The notes under the pieces are model-generated. The model saw only the letters and a program-made list of their open reading frames with translations. It had not been told where the DNA came from and did no database searches. Shown piece after piece: positions 12,065-24,200 of a stretch of 64,000 nt of DNA; positions within the stretch are counted from its first letter, which is position 1, and each line of letters opens with the position of its first letter. Source of the stretch: Blakeslea trispora (lineage: Eukaryota > Mucoromycota > Mucoromycetes > Mucorales > Choanephoraceae); contig JAIWNE010000030.1 in the NCBI GenBank assembly GCA_025331445.1, positions 62,001 through 126,000 of the forward strand. Reading direction: 5' to 3'. Position numbers and translations under genes: made by a program.

Positions 12065-12252
12065 TAGCAAATTTAGGATATCGCAAAACATCAATTGAGC
12101 TGCTCGCATAATTACACAAACCAGAGAGTATAAAGCAACTATTAACCCAGATAATCGGACTTTGAATTTTAGGGTCAATTTAAAGGTGGAAAGTTTGATT
12201 TTTTTTTGTTTTTTTTTCTCTTCTTTTATCTTATTATATTTCATCTCACATT

Positions 12253-13004
12253 ATGATCAAAAATTGTTGTTTTTGTATCAGTCTTAGGTAAAGAAGAAAA
12301 TAAGATGATTGGTATTATAGAGATGTATTCTGACCTTCTCTTTTAGAACTGCTACTCTAGCTCTAGCCATCCTGGGTACTTTTACCCATCTTTACGGTGC
12401 TATGACTTTAACTGCTTTATCTGACGAATTTGACGATGCTGACACTGGTGCTGTACTTGGATTAACAGCCTATTCATATCTCTCTGGTTTTGCTTGTTTG
12501 GCAGGTGCTATTGGTGTACTGAAGGTATAACAAGAAAAAAAAAAGAATAGAATAGAAATGCGTAGCTTACTTGATAAACAGAACAACACGAAACACCTTC
12601 GCTTTTTCAATGCTTATTACTGGGCTGACTTGGTATTACACACCATCTTTTCGATTGCTACAGCAGTCATGTTTTTCAGCTTACATACTGAGATTTGCCA
12701 AGAAATTGTTAGTGAAGCCAAGGATGACGAATTTGATATGAGCACATGTGAACTACTCTACATCCGTAGCTCATGGTTTGTCACTCTTGCCATGGCTATC
12801 AACATGTTGTTAAAACTTCACTTTGCTTTTGCTATTCACTCTTACACTAAGCAAGTCAAGCAACATCAACTGGAAGATGCTGAAGTAGCCAATCGTATTA
12901 TCGTTACACCTTACCCTACAGGTGCTTCTATGGATGTCAAAGAAACCATCTATGTTGCTGGTCAAGAATTCATTCCTGATGAAAAGAAACAAGCCCAGCA
13001 ATAA
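12253..13004 (+). CDS. Four-helix membrane protein, unknown function
   Basis: A 211-residue protein from exons 12253-12287, 12347-12524 and 12582-13004 (636 nt, in frame). Hydrophobic segments: ATLALAILGTFTHLYGAMTL, YSYLSGFACLAGAIGVL, WADLVLHTIFSIATAVMFF and SWFVTLAMAINMLLKLHFAFAI. A Cys-rich start (MIKNCCFCISLRT) could be palmitoylated. The loop between helices 3 and 4 has two Cys and is acidic; the C-terminal tail is cytosolic by inference. The start is only 189 bp from the foldback element, so that insertion sits in its promoter region. It is not a relative of the 3-4 kb protein that I can show. No function assigned. Confidence 0.75.
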
Positions 13005-14837
13005 GCAGCATATAAATCTGCGTCCTCATTATCTTTGAATTAACAGCATTTTTTTTTCTTTTGTAAACAAATAAACCAATTACTTGTCCATAGGATGTAT
13101 TTTTAGACTTGATCACATGATTTAGCGGATTTTTCTTTTTCTTTTAGTGATAAAAGTTGTTTTAATACAATGGCTATGATTGCGTTTGACTTGTCTGAAT
13201 AACAGACACTGATGGCAGTATGTTAAGCTAAAGACAATGGTATGAAATTGGTTACTGAGTATGGTATTCAGTAACCATCAAACAATAGATTTCTTTATAT
13301 AGCTATAAACGATGAAACCCATAAGCATATCTGTCTTGATTCATTCCTAAGCTTGGAATAGATAATAGGCGTAGTGGTATTTGAGGACCCAGGTACGACT
13401 GTATTATAGTACACATTTCACTTGAATGAATGAGATGGTATTGTTACAGCTGTGATTTCGCTTTGTTTGCTAGAATTTGATTATTTATGAAATTACTACC
13501 ATCGACTCTAATAGATACAGTTATTGAGATAGACTTGCTTTCTGCTTGTAGGTGTAAGATGACTTTCACTTGGGTTTGAAAAAAAGGTTATAACACCCCC
13601 CCTCTTATGAAGACTATGTATGCTTTGAACAGGTTTAAAGTTTCTTGAGTAGCAAAAGAGAGAGAGAGTAGGTGATAGGTATGGTGTTTATATTGCAAGC
13701 ATCTACAGTAGCAAACATGTTGACTATAAACATCTGCAAACACTTGTATACAATTGATGCTGTCAAGCCAATTATAGCCCTTGTATGCTTCACTCTATCT
13801 CATCAACTTGAGCCATTGTTGTGAAGGTCGTCAACACAAGTCATAGCATCTTTGACTTGATCAACAGCCATTTCCAAAGCACTCTTACATATGTCTTTTT
13901 TTTTAGCTCTTGAATGGGAATTACTTGCCCTGTCTTTAAGAAAAAGAAGCCTACTTAATTTGATCAGTACAGATACGCGACAACAATCTATATAATTTCT
14001 CTCTTTTTTTTTTTGCATATCATACAAATAATTAGAGGCTTTGTGTGTACTAGATTGATTTCTATAATAACTAGAGAAAATATCATTGGCTTAATAACCA
14101 TGAGTGTGTCTAGACTGTATGTAGTAGATTGTAGTGTATGATGCTAATGATGTCTGTACATTTGTCTCGATATAATCATATATTAGAATAGGTGGTAAGC
14201 CTTTGGTTCTAACATCTAGTAATAATCATTAGGTTACACTAAACATGCAAAGATCAACTGAGCCATAGAGTCAATGCTATGGAAACATTTAAATTCAATA
14301 GGCTATTGATTTACTCATTGACAACTAGTTTATAGAACCATAAACAAGCGACTTTAGTTTAGTCTGAAGAAGCTATTTTCTCTCTTTTGACTATATACAG
14401 TGAGATATATATTCTCTAAAGTGTAACACTCTCTTCTCTTAAAAGATGCATTATCTTTTTCCAAAAAAAGTACGACAACTTAAATGTGCGACATCATTTC
14501 AAAAAAAAAAAAAAAGTGATATTGCTGACATTCTTCAATTAGTAATATTTCTTCCGGTGCCAAGGTTCACAACATGATTTCTAAAAATAGCAATTTCTAT
14601 TTCTGAAGCTATCAAGATAATGATTGGCTGTCATATTGCCTGTATTTCCGTTTAAGAAAGCAAATTTTGATTTCCAGAAAAAAAAAAAGAGCATCAACTC
14701 CCTTGCCTTAAATTAGTTTAGTACAAATTAATTTAAGTAAGTTTAAAATTGTATAAAAAGAGGCCACTTCATCTTTTATTTTTCAAATATCTCTCTCTCT
14801 TTTTCTTTTTTCTTTTTTTTTTTCTTTTCTTATAAGC
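13005..14837. other. Intergenic region of 1.8 kb
   Basis: No gene supported on either strand; the longest open stretch (13803-14027, minus) has no recognisable content. The last 150 bp look like the promoter of the next gene: a TATA-like TATAAAAAG near 14752-14760, followed by a long CT-rich tract to the start codon. Confidence 0.45.
14752..14760 (+). promoter_or_regulatory. TATA-like box of the acidic membrane protein gene
   Basis: TATAAAAAG lies about 80 bp before the start codon at 14838, followed by a pyrimidine-rich CTCTCTCTTTTTC initiator-like tract. Spacing suits a fungal Pol II core promoter. Inferred from sequence only. Confidence 0.45.
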
Positions 14838-15818
14838 ATGAAGTTGTCAATCACTCTTTATCTATTTCTGATCATAACCACTGTATTTGCCCAGCAAAAG
14901 GGTGATTCAGCGAATAAAGACCTGGCCAATACAGATGACAGTTCATTATTTCGAGGAGTAGAAAATGCCATTGATGAAAGCACAGAAGAAGATGATGCCT
15001 ATCGGATACTCAAAAGCCTACAAGATGTGACAGACGAAGGCGAGGATGATAGTGATGATGATGAGCCAGATTCATCAAGTTACCGAGGATTGAACAAGCA
15101 TGATAACGATGACAACGACGACGACGATGATGATGATGATAATGATGATGATGATGAAGAAGATGAAGATTTTGCCTCCAGCCTAGAGTTTCAGAATGAA
15201 GAGACAGCAGAATTCTTCAAAAATCTACCACAGCAATCCAATAAAAAGGGGCAGTTACAACATGAAATAGAACAGAAAATAGAAATTGTCGATCAAGAAG
15301 AAGAAATTGAAGACGATCAAACAAATGAGCCTACTGAAGAAGAAGATGAAGAAGTAGAAGAGCAAATTAAGCAAGAAGAAGAGAATATTGCAATGGATGA
15401 ATCATCTCCCTTACAAGAAAACCAACAGTTTATACCCTGGAAACGACCTGATTATCTTTCCAAGCAAGGCAATACTGATTTCTATCAGGACATCAACTTT
15501 AGAGAGACACCATCTACTCATTCAAACTCGAGTCGATTCAAGTTCTGGCATTTCCTCTGTATTGTGGTGATCCTCATGGTTGTTTATTACAACACACGCA
15601 AGGTAAGACAAAGTCATATAGAAAGTGAGTTTTCTTGTGTTTATTGAGATTGGTTCATATGTAGCCTAGTAACAATATGACTGAACTATCAAATACGGGT
15701 GCCATGTCCTGGCATAATGAAAAGGAATATTTGCCTGTAAGTTCTGATTCTTTGTGATAGAACACACTAATGAACCACTTCTTTACTCTAGTCACATAAC
15801 TACAACAAGCATTTATAA
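14838..15818 (+). CDS. Acidic single-pass membrane protein with signal peptide, unknown function
   Basis: A 287-residue protein from exons 14838-15602, 15665-15736 and 15792-15818. It starts with a clear signal peptide (MKLSITLYLFLIITTVFA, cleavage likely after FAQ). The lumenal/outside part is extremely Asp/Glu-rich, with a long Asp run around residues 90-110 and several Glu-rich blocks. A membrane helix (FWHFLCIVVILMVVYYN) follows at about residues 235-252, then a short tail. This is a type I topology. The acidic lumenal region could bind calcium or act as a spacer, but that is a guess. I do not recognise the family. Confidence 0.7.
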
Positions 15819-16372
15819 TCAAAAGGAGAAGATATTGGCTCCTAAACACTTGCTGGAGGAGAGAGTCACTAAATACCAAAATAAGTTTTTTTGTCTGTTT
15901 TTTAATAAATTTTAATTTGAGAATTCTCTAGATTCTTCAGGTAAAAATAAGTTTAAATGACTAATAAACAAGACAATAAGTTACTACTGCTATCATTCAT
16001 AGTGTAAGGATTTCCTCTTTTTCTTTTTTTCTTGGTTTGCTGAGCCTTTATGGATCATTGACATTCAATGTGTGTTTTCTTTCTTTCTTTTTTATATATC
16101 TAAAATATCTATTTTACAACAGTGTAACATTAGACACTCAATAAAATAAAAAAAAAAAGCAACGGATTGCATAAAAACACGTGAATTGAATTCTATTGGC
16201 TGAACGCTTGGTACTCTGTTTGTTTGAATTCAAGCATCAAAAGATTTCTTTTAAAAAAGTCTTTTCCCAAAATAGCAATGTAGCAATCTGACTCTCAAAT
16301 TTGACGTAGTTTTACTACCATTCTTTTTTTCTTTTTTTTTTTTAAAAAAAAGTTTTTCTCTAAACAACAATA
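15819..16372. other. Intergenic region before fip1
   Basis: About 550 bp with no gene seen. It contains the 3' end region of the acidic-protein gene and the T-rich promoter/leader of fip1, including a TTTTTTTTTTT...AAAAAAAA stretch just before the start. Confidence 0.4.
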
Positions 16373-18304
16373 ATGAGTCATTTGACAGATGAGGACGATG
16401 AGTTTCTTTATGGCAATTCAGAAGCTGATAATGCTAAAGACAACAATATGAATTTAGACAATACGAATGGTGAGATGACGCGTCTTTTTTTTTTTGTTTA
16501 TCCTTGTTATTCACTTGTTTATGATAGAAGTGGATGATCTTTATGATTTATATGAAGAAGAAGAAGATTCAAAAGAGTAAGTCCATCATGTTACTCTATT
16601 CTGCTGTACTCATCCATAGACATAGAAACGAACAGTAAGTTGATAAAACACCAAAGGGGAGATTATTAAGTTTCGTTAGAAAAGAAGAGGAACAGCCACC
16701 AGTGCAAGAAAAGCCAACTCTATCAGAAGAGAAACCAGACTCACCTAAACCAGAACAACAACAACAACAACAGCAACAACAACAGCAACAACAACAACAA
16801 CAAGAACAACAAGACAAGGAAGAAGATGAAAGTGACGATGTAAGTGAATACAGAGAGAATGAACTTCAAGTTGAATTCACACTATTTTATATCATAAAAT
16901 AAAGGATTTAGAGATTATTTTAGAAGCAGAAGAAGAAACACAGCCTGAACCATCTGTAGAGCCTATATCAGGGTAAAAGAAGAAAAAAAAAAAGGGTGGT
17001 TTTTCTCTTATTTTTATTGACATCTTTTTTTTTTCTTGAAGAGAACAAGCAACATCAGGCGAAGCAAAAGATACACCCGTCAATATTAAACCAGGTCAAC
17101 AAGCTAAACCTTCTTCTACACCCACAGCCAATGCAACAGCCAACAGTACAATGACAAAGTCACAAGGAGGCATCAACTTGGAAGCCATTGGAGAGTACAA
17201 TGGTGAGCCAATCACAGATGTGGATTTAGACAATGTAGAGGATAAGCCATGGCGAAAACCAGGTGCAGACATTACAGATTACTTTAACTATGGGTTTAAC
17301 GAAATTACCTGGCGATCTTATTGTGCAAAGCAAAAGATGTTGCGAGAAAATAAAAAGGTAAAAGAGAGAAAACAAAAAAAAAAGAAGTGTAGGTGATTGA
17401 TGCCATATTAGATGATGGGTGATATTGATATGAATGATTTCATGTCTATGAGTATGATGATGCCTCCCAATATGATGGATGCTACCATGTCAGGTATGCC
17501 AGGTATGCCTAACCCAATGATGGGATTGCCTATGGGTATGCCACCACCACCACCTCAATCTGGATCATCTCATTCCAATGGTGCTATGCGAGGTAGAGGT
17601 GGAAATGCCAGTGCTAACTTCAATCCGAGAAATACAGCCAATGGAAGAAATATGCCTATGCATCGACCTAAATCAGATGGAAAAGAAGGGGATATGTAAG
17701 TAGTGTGTATATGTATATTTAGATACAGATGGATTGAGTATACTCTAGGATGGAAAATGCCATGGATGAAGGAACAGGTATGTTCCCCATGGAATTCCCT
17801 GGTGGACCTGGTGGTTTACCTATGAACATGTTTCCACCTGATATGGCAGGGGGACCTATGGGCATGCCATTCTTCAATCCTGCCATGCCTCCTCCTCCTC
17901 CTCCAGGCGCCATGTTTGATAATGTGGATTTCAATCCTCGAAATAACAACAACAGCAATCGACCTATGCGTGGTGGTATGAACAACCGAACCAGTCGAAA
18001 TGAATCTTCTTCCTCGTCCAATTGGCGTAGTTCATCTAATCGAGACAGCAGAGATAGTCGAGACCGAGACCGAGACCGAGATAGCAGTCGTGATACAAGT
18101 GGACGTGACAGAGATCGTAGTGACCGAGACAGCCGAAGAGATCGAGACAGAGATGATTCCCCTCGTTCAGACTCGTAAAGTGACTAGACTGTTTAGAAAA
18201 AAAAAAAAGGACAGAGGATTAACCATTGTTTTTATTTTATTAGGCGGAAACGACATCAAGAAAGAGATAGTGAAGATCATTACAGTAAACGATCGCGTCG
18301 ATAA
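16373..18304 (+). CDS. FIP1: Pre-mRNA 3'-end processing factor Fip1
   Basis: Fip1 is the poly(A)-polymerase-tethering subunit of the cleavage and polyadenylation factor. The diagnostic Fip1 motif is present at about 17215-17340: [16 protein letters not shown], then [19 protein letters not shown]. Upstream is an acidic N-terminus ([15 protein letters not shown]) with a Gln run of about 15. Downstream are Met/Pro/Gly-rich stretches ([14 protein letters not shown]) and a C-terminal RD/RS region. The last intron (donor GTAAAG after CAGACTC) joins a final exon ending in DHYSKRSRR, so the stop is at 18304 and not at the earlier in-frame TAA. Many short exons. It converges on exportin-1 with only 29 bp between stops. 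Confidence 0.9.
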
Positions 18305-18333
18305 CAATAATAATAATAAAAAAAAAAGAGTTT

Positions 18334-21300
18334 TTATAACTGTCTTAACAATTCTAATTCTGCATTCATTTCTTCTTGAGCTCTCTTTTGGCCTACAGAG
18401 GCTTCACTGACTTCTCGAATATCAATCAGGAAATCCCGGATATCATTCTGAAATCTCTGTAAATCACCACTGTATTCAAACATGCCCATCACCAAAACTT
18501 CAATTTGATCCCTGCATCATAAAAGAAGTTAGAAGTGATGGATTTCATTTAAAAGGAAAGACTTACTTTTGTAATAATGGAAAGGCATTACACAGTAAAT
18601 TCAAGACATACTGTTGTAAGAATTCCACATTAGACATCAATGGATTAGACACCTCAGCCGGATTAAAGAGACGGGTATAGATGTCACCTTCCTGAACAAG
18701 TTCAAGCATACGAGAAAGTACTTGGCTTTGATAGTTGAAACCTAATTAAGCGCGCGTTTTTTTTTAGGAAATCACTCACAAGACAACATCACAACTTTAC
18801 CATGTCGACAATCAGGATCTACCAACACCTCGAGAATATCAGTCAAGATACGAACATAATATGTCTCGAAAAACTGACTCGAGACATCTTCATCCTCTAA
18901 TCCGGCTACTGTATTGATCATATCAAGGCAGGTCTGAAGTGCCATTTGAGCTATATCTCGTACTGTATGTTTTGTACCCCACATAATACTATCAATGACC
19001 AATTGAAACAGAGAATGGGATTGAAATAGATCTGATGTTTGATAAGTTAAGCTGTTGTCTATAGATTCATTCCAACTTACTGAGAAAGCATCGTCTGTTG
19101 AGTACACGTAATAAACGATAGAATTCATGTCGAAATTCAGGATAATCAGAGAAATTATGAGTCAACATGGGTAAAGTAGACATAAATTCAATATGAACCG
19201 TTTGCTGGAATAAATCTGGCCAAATAGGATCCTAATGCATTTATGAAGCATGTGAATTAAACGGTCATTTCTTTTTCACTTTTTCTTTTCTTACCTGCAT
19301 TTTCTCGAAATAGCTGGTCAATAAGCTCAATACATTGGATTCGCGTGTTTCAGGTAAATTCGCCTTTTGATCATCCTCCAAGATGACATTGACAAGCGGG
19401 GCCAACATGGTCTGATCTTGCAGATCGATCCGTTCATTGGAACAAAAATAGGCCTCAATAAGCTCCAGAATCAATGTCCGGACACGACGATACAAGACTG
19501 TCTGATGACTCTGAGACTGTTGAATCGATTGACTGGCGAGTTGATAACATGCAGTCAGATCATTTACAATCGTCTGGAGTTGTTGTCTAAAGATAGGACC
19601 CACTGGCTTACAGACAGAGACATTGAGACGAATAGCCTGAATCATTTGTTGCCATAACCCAGATTGAGCTTGTTTCAACTAACAAAAAAAAAACAACAAC
19701 ATTCACTCTACTGCCCCAAAAAAAAGAGGAAGGATCACTTACTGTCTGATTGGGTATATCCATTAAAAGCACAATAGAGGATTGTTGTAAGCTAGGTTTT
19801 AAGGTAGAGATTAAGGTCCCTAGGGCCTCAAATACCATCGCCATCTGATCATCATCCAGACAAGCCACCAAGACCTTGAGTGAAGTCAGAAAAGAAGTCA
19901 AGATATCGGGTTCTAGCTGTCCATTGGCTAACTGATGCGATGAAATCAATTCTGTTTTGCAACACTGAGATAGCTTCAGAAAGGCGTCACAGGCCATATC
20001 GCGTACACTTGTCTGTTCGTGTTGCAGATAGCACGTGATCTTTTGAATCAGAAAAGAAGTAAAGTCCCAATGTGCCTTTAGAAAATGAGGGTATTGCCCA
20101 CAGATAGAAAACAGGCAGGAAGCAACAACCCATTCTTGCTCCTCGGCTGATTGCCTCTTGAGCAGACCCACAAGGTCATCCAGGACTACTGCCTGAAGAA
20201 ACTCGTCTTCCTGTTGTTCACTGACAGCACCCGAGATGGATCCAATAGCCCAACAGATACGAAACAGTTGATCCCAAGACCAGTTGGGTTGATTCAAAGG
20301 TAGCTGATGAAGCCTACTGCGAATCATGGTCTGGACAGAGACAGGGTCAAGACTGGTCAATAGACTAAAGACATGACGCATGGATTGAGAGAGTGCAGTT
20401 GTATCACTCTGACGAACAAATTCAGTATGGACTCCACCTTCATCCTCTTCTTTTTTGATCATCAGAATATCGTCTGGCTGCACCATGTTGTCTACCATAA
20501 TCAAACTTAGCTGATGAAGAATGGATGAATAGGGTGAGGATTGACCGTGGTTCGAATCCTGTACGATATCATACACAAACACACCCCAATACTCTAGACA
20601 AATCTTCCAGATCTCTTGTTCGAGGATACGTGACATACTCAATAGACAATCAAGGACATCATGTACAGTCTCCATCCCTCCCTCTGTCGATTCAATCAAC
20701 AGTCGATATTTACTCATGACTGTTGTCAAGAAGATGGCCATGGTCTCAATGTAATGTTGATCTTGACTGTCTAGGCTGGCATAGTCTGTGGTCATGATGT
20801 GACTTGATTTTAACTGCTTGACTTCAGTATAGACAATCGAATAGATGTTGAGAATGATATCGCTGTACTGTTGACTATCAACAGCACTTGATCCAATCAT
20901 CTCTGTAAAGCATTGAAGTGCTAGATTTCTCTGAGTAGCTGATAATGCTTGTTTAAACTTGTTTTTAAATCGAGAAAAGATAAGACTGAGAGATCTTGGA
21001 CATACTTTCTTTTGACTTACATTGGCTTCTAATATCTGAATCAGATCTTGACGATAGACAAATTGAATGGGTATCCAACTGATGAATCGATGCAATGTCT
21101 CTAATGTGGCATTCAGCACAATTAGGCTTGTGGAAGGAGTAGACAACACTCTTTTGCAAAGATCAAAGACAGATCCAAATTCATTGACCATTTGGTTTTT
21201 CAATTTTGACATCTTTGTCAGTGTCATGTGATCTGCAGAAAAATCAAACACTTCTTCACTAAAAACGAGTTTAATTTTCTCTTGTTTTGTCTACTTGCTC

Positions 21301-21959
21301 TATTTACCTTAAATACTGAAGAATCTTCATATTGTTTTCACATAAACTAGGACTAACCACACTTGAATCCACTATCTCTTGAATAAAAGAAGGCCAATAG
21401 TGTGGCCAATCTTTCTTGAGGATCTGAACAAGCACTAAATCGAGCTTATTCAGGTACACTGTCTCTGATCGGAGTGTGGATTCGTTGGAGGAGATCTCAA
21501 TGGTTGTCTTGACAACAAAATCCCGTATCACTTTGATTTTATTATTTTTTTTTTTAAATAAAAGACAATAGACTTTCAACCAACTTACTTAATCTTTGTT
21601 CTATAGGCAACGTATTCCATCTGACTTTAATGAATTCTTCTAATATACCTAATGCTATAAACTAAAAATTGGATGATTTAGACAGAGGAATAGCTTGTAG
21701 TGTTTGAAGATTACTTTGGTTTGTAAACTAGATGATTGCTCTAGAATGCGATCGACAAGTTGCCACGAATCAGCGTTATTTTGAAATTCAGTCAGCACCA
21801 CTTGTGCCTTTTGTCTCTTTTTAACAATAAAAGGATGAGTGGTTGGAGAGAGTCCATCTTTCTTTTTTTTTTTCTTACTTCTGCAGGACTGGTGCCTTCA
21901 TAAAAGCTTTGAACAACTGAATCAAGTTCTGCTACATTAAACGTGGCTTGGTTTGACAT
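18334..21959 (-). CDS. XPO1: Exportin-1 (CRM1-type), diverged
   Basis: Nuclear export receptor of the CRM1/exportin-1 family, which carries NES cargo with RanGTP through the pore. Start at 21959 (MSNQATFNVAEL), end at 18334 (...AELELLRQL). Seen: the N-terminal CRM1 repeat (NKLDLVLVQILKKDWPHYWP), FDFSADHMT, the ATLETLHRFISWIP helix, ICGQYPHFLKAHW and VRDMACDAF of the NES-groove region, and a C-terminal EVLVMGMFEYSGD. Length about 1,050 residues is normal. Several groove positions differ from the very conserved family sequence, including loss of the cysteine that leptomycin B attacks, so it may be a paralogue. Family assignment is firm; orthology is less sure. Confidence 0.88.
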
Positions 21960-22174
21960 CTGTCATTCAGGTCAATGATTAGACACTGTGTTTTCCAAAA
22001 CAGAATTCCCCCCTTACATCTTGAATAAAACCTTACAAAATACAGTTTTTTGCGGAAAGTATTCGTGCACTAAAATTTTTTTGTTCGTGCAAAACAAATC
22101 GTGCGGACTTGGAAAACAATTTCGTTCAAAAATTACCTTTATTTAGTGCATTTTTACATCTTACGTAGTTGAAA

Positions 22175-23435
22175 ATGAATACTTTTGTTTATGACGATGG
22201 AAATGGAAACTTGACAAACGAGAACGGAGAGGAGCATCATGACTTTGCTATGCAAGTGGATGACGAAGCTTATCCTTTGGGAAATGTTACAGATTTCGCA
22301 ATGTATACTGATCTCAAACCCCCTGAAAAAGCAGCCAAAGTTGTTGCTGTGAAGGCTGAAAGCAGCACCGACATTGCTAAGGATGTCGAAGGGATTTCTA
22401 AAAAAGCTCATCGAAAGTATAATCCTGAGGACAAGCGTCACTTCTTTTTCTTGATATACGAAAAGAACATGACGACAAAATTGTCTTTGGCAAGAAGATC
22501 TGCTGAAGTTTCTCCTTCTGTCTGGTATCTTGTTGTTGAAGCCAAAGTATAACCATGTCACGCTGTGTAACAAAAGCTTCCTGACGAAACTGCACCTTGA
22601 CTATAAGCAGCGCATCTTCAGCAACATGGATGAAGGCATCATTGATATTTACCCTCAGATCACAAAGGCAATGATGAACTTCAAGGACAGCAAGAACATT
22701 CTCAGCTTTGAGTTAGAGATAACTCAGTTGCAAATCACTGTACAAGCAAAGAAATATCTTGTGAACATCCTGCAAATGCTGAAATCCCTTGCCAGACAAT
22801 GCCTAGCTCCAAGCAAGAAGTCGGTCAAAGAGTCTGAGCTGACCTCCTCCTACGTGCACCCGATCTTGAGCTCATTGTTTTCTTTTGAAAACAACAGGCC
22901 ATTTCATTGCAATGTCAGAGAAGAAACAGGAGAAGAAGTAGTCCAAAGGCCAGACTACAGAGTTGATCTTTATGATAGCAATGATCAGTTTGTGTCCTCT
23001 GACTTGTTTGGTGAAATCAAGCCCAAGCAGAGCATCAAGAAGAGCAGCCACTTGATTTTTAAGGATGCTTATCGTTTAGGTGCTTTCTGCAAGAATGCCA
23101 TCAAGAAGTACAGAATGAAAGCTGTATTGGCTGTACAAGTGGTAGATGCTTCCTTTGCATTTTATCTTGTCGCACATGATGGCAATAAGTTCTATACCAT
23201 GACAGAACTAGACACTCTGCTTTTTCCCTTCTCTTTTGAGAAGTTTGATTTTTCCTTGACCACTTTGTTGAAGCTAGGATACATCCTTCAAGTTTATCAA
23301 TCAAAGTGCAAGCAAATTGAACCTTCAGCGCAACCACTACAGCACTCTGAAACAGTTGCTTATGACGCAATTGATGAGTTGCTCGCTGCAAGTCAGACGA
23401 CTACAAATGAATGCTGCAGTCTCTTTTTGCTTTGA
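22175..23435 (+). CDS. PD-(D/E)XK-like protein of a Mucorales-expanded, probably mobile family
   Basis: I read one gene: exon 22175-22524, a 52-nt GTATCT...AAAAG intron, then 22577-23435 (1,209 nt, 402 residues). The N-terminal third has a short HTH-like stretch (RKYNPEDKRHFFFLIYEKNM then ARRSAEVSPSV). The C-terminal half carries RPDYRVDLYDSNDQF and, a few residues on, DLFGEIKPKQS, which together fit a PD-(D/E)XK nuclease core (D...ExK), followed by KDAYRLGAFCKNAI and MKAVLAVQVVDASFAFYLV. I recall many such proteins of unknown function in Mucorales genomes. If the intron is not used, the second part would start at ATG 22626. It neighbours a Crypton, so a mobile or defence role is possible. 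Confidence 0.6.
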
Positions 23436-23845
23436 ATTGTTCTCTGTTCTCTGTTGTATATTATTTATTTTATTTATTATTATTCTTTATTTATTATTAT
23501 TCTTTATTTATTATTATTCTTTATTCTTTTTTTTATACTTTATTAAATTCCTTATGTTTATCTGTTTATATACACACATATATCTATATGCTGTTACTTC
23601 TGGGCGTGCTTTGTATTTAGCTAGCGTTCCATCTTGCTCAGTCTTCTATGCTGCAGTCTATGTGTTTAATGTATTCTCCAAGTTTAGCTCATATGTGGTT
23701 GCTTTCTGCTGGTATCGTTAAATCCTTGATGAAATGCTCAAATACATATGTTGTTGACCTAGCGAGTATATAATTGCTTTAGATCTTGTACTTATGATTG
23801 CGGCGCATATACGGTACGCTTCCCTAATGTGAGTATCAAGGGCTA

Positions 23846-23932
23846 ATAGTGTAGTAGTCAGAATGCCATGACGGGGAGGCCAAAGCCCTGCCTTCATGGA
23901 CTTACGCCAGATGTCCTAAGAAAAAAAAAAAA
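23846..23932 (+). repeat. Possible SINE-like, tRNA-related segment with poly(A) end
   Basis: Holds TAGTGTAGTAG, which matches the Pol III A-box pattern TRGYNNARNNG, then a compact GC-rich part with possible stems (GGGGAGGCCAAAGCCCTGCC), then AAGAAAAAAAAAAAAA. A good B box is not seen; GGACTTACGCC at the right distance is only a weak match. Without a second copy in the window this stays tentative. Confidence 0.25.
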
Positions 23933-24148
23933 ATATACCAGGAAAAAGTAAAAATTATGAGAGGGTATTTTTTTTCTCTCAAGCTCCGTCTCATTCATTT
24001 TAGCCCCGCTCTGAGACGAGCTCCAAATAAAGGTAGATTTGAATGATGAAATTTTTTTCCTATTTCTATTTTCAAAACATTGAGAAAATTGACATATTCA
24101 GAAGTGTCAATCTGCATAAAGAAATCGAATTTTTTAAAAAAACAAAGC

Positions 24149-24156
24149 TATAAAAG
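24149..24156 (+). promoter_or_regulatory. TATA box of the Crypton gene
   Basis: TATAAAAG about 50 bp upstream of the start codon at 24201, in an A/T-rich setting and followed by a T-rich leader. A canonical core promoter element, which suggests the element can be transcribed from its own promoter. Confidence 0.5.
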
Positions 24157-24200
24157 CCTACCCTTATTTCAACCGTTCAACACCTTTTTTTTTTTCTACA

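Larger units (their letters stand above)
23436..24200. other. Spacer between the PD-(D/E)XK gene and the Crypton
   Basis: No protein gene. It begins with a TTTATTATTATTC tandem stretch (about 23460-23540). A possible tRNA-like/SINE-like segment ends in a run of 13 A near 23920-23932. The Crypton promoter follows: CCGTCTCATTCATTTT at 23987-24001, GAGACGAG just after, and TATAAAAG about 50 bp before the Crypton start. Confidence 0.45.

Noticed and set aside
13803..14027. 74-codon open stretch (minus strand)
   Set aside because: No motif, no intron logic and no promoter signs; A/T-rich chance reading.
16596..16817. Poly-Cys open stretch on the minus strand
   Set aside because: Antisense of the Gln run in FIP1.
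20540..20570. GTGGTTCGAATCC, a tRNA B-box-like string
   Set aside because: It lies inside the exportin-1 coding exon and has no A box or acceptor stem around it.
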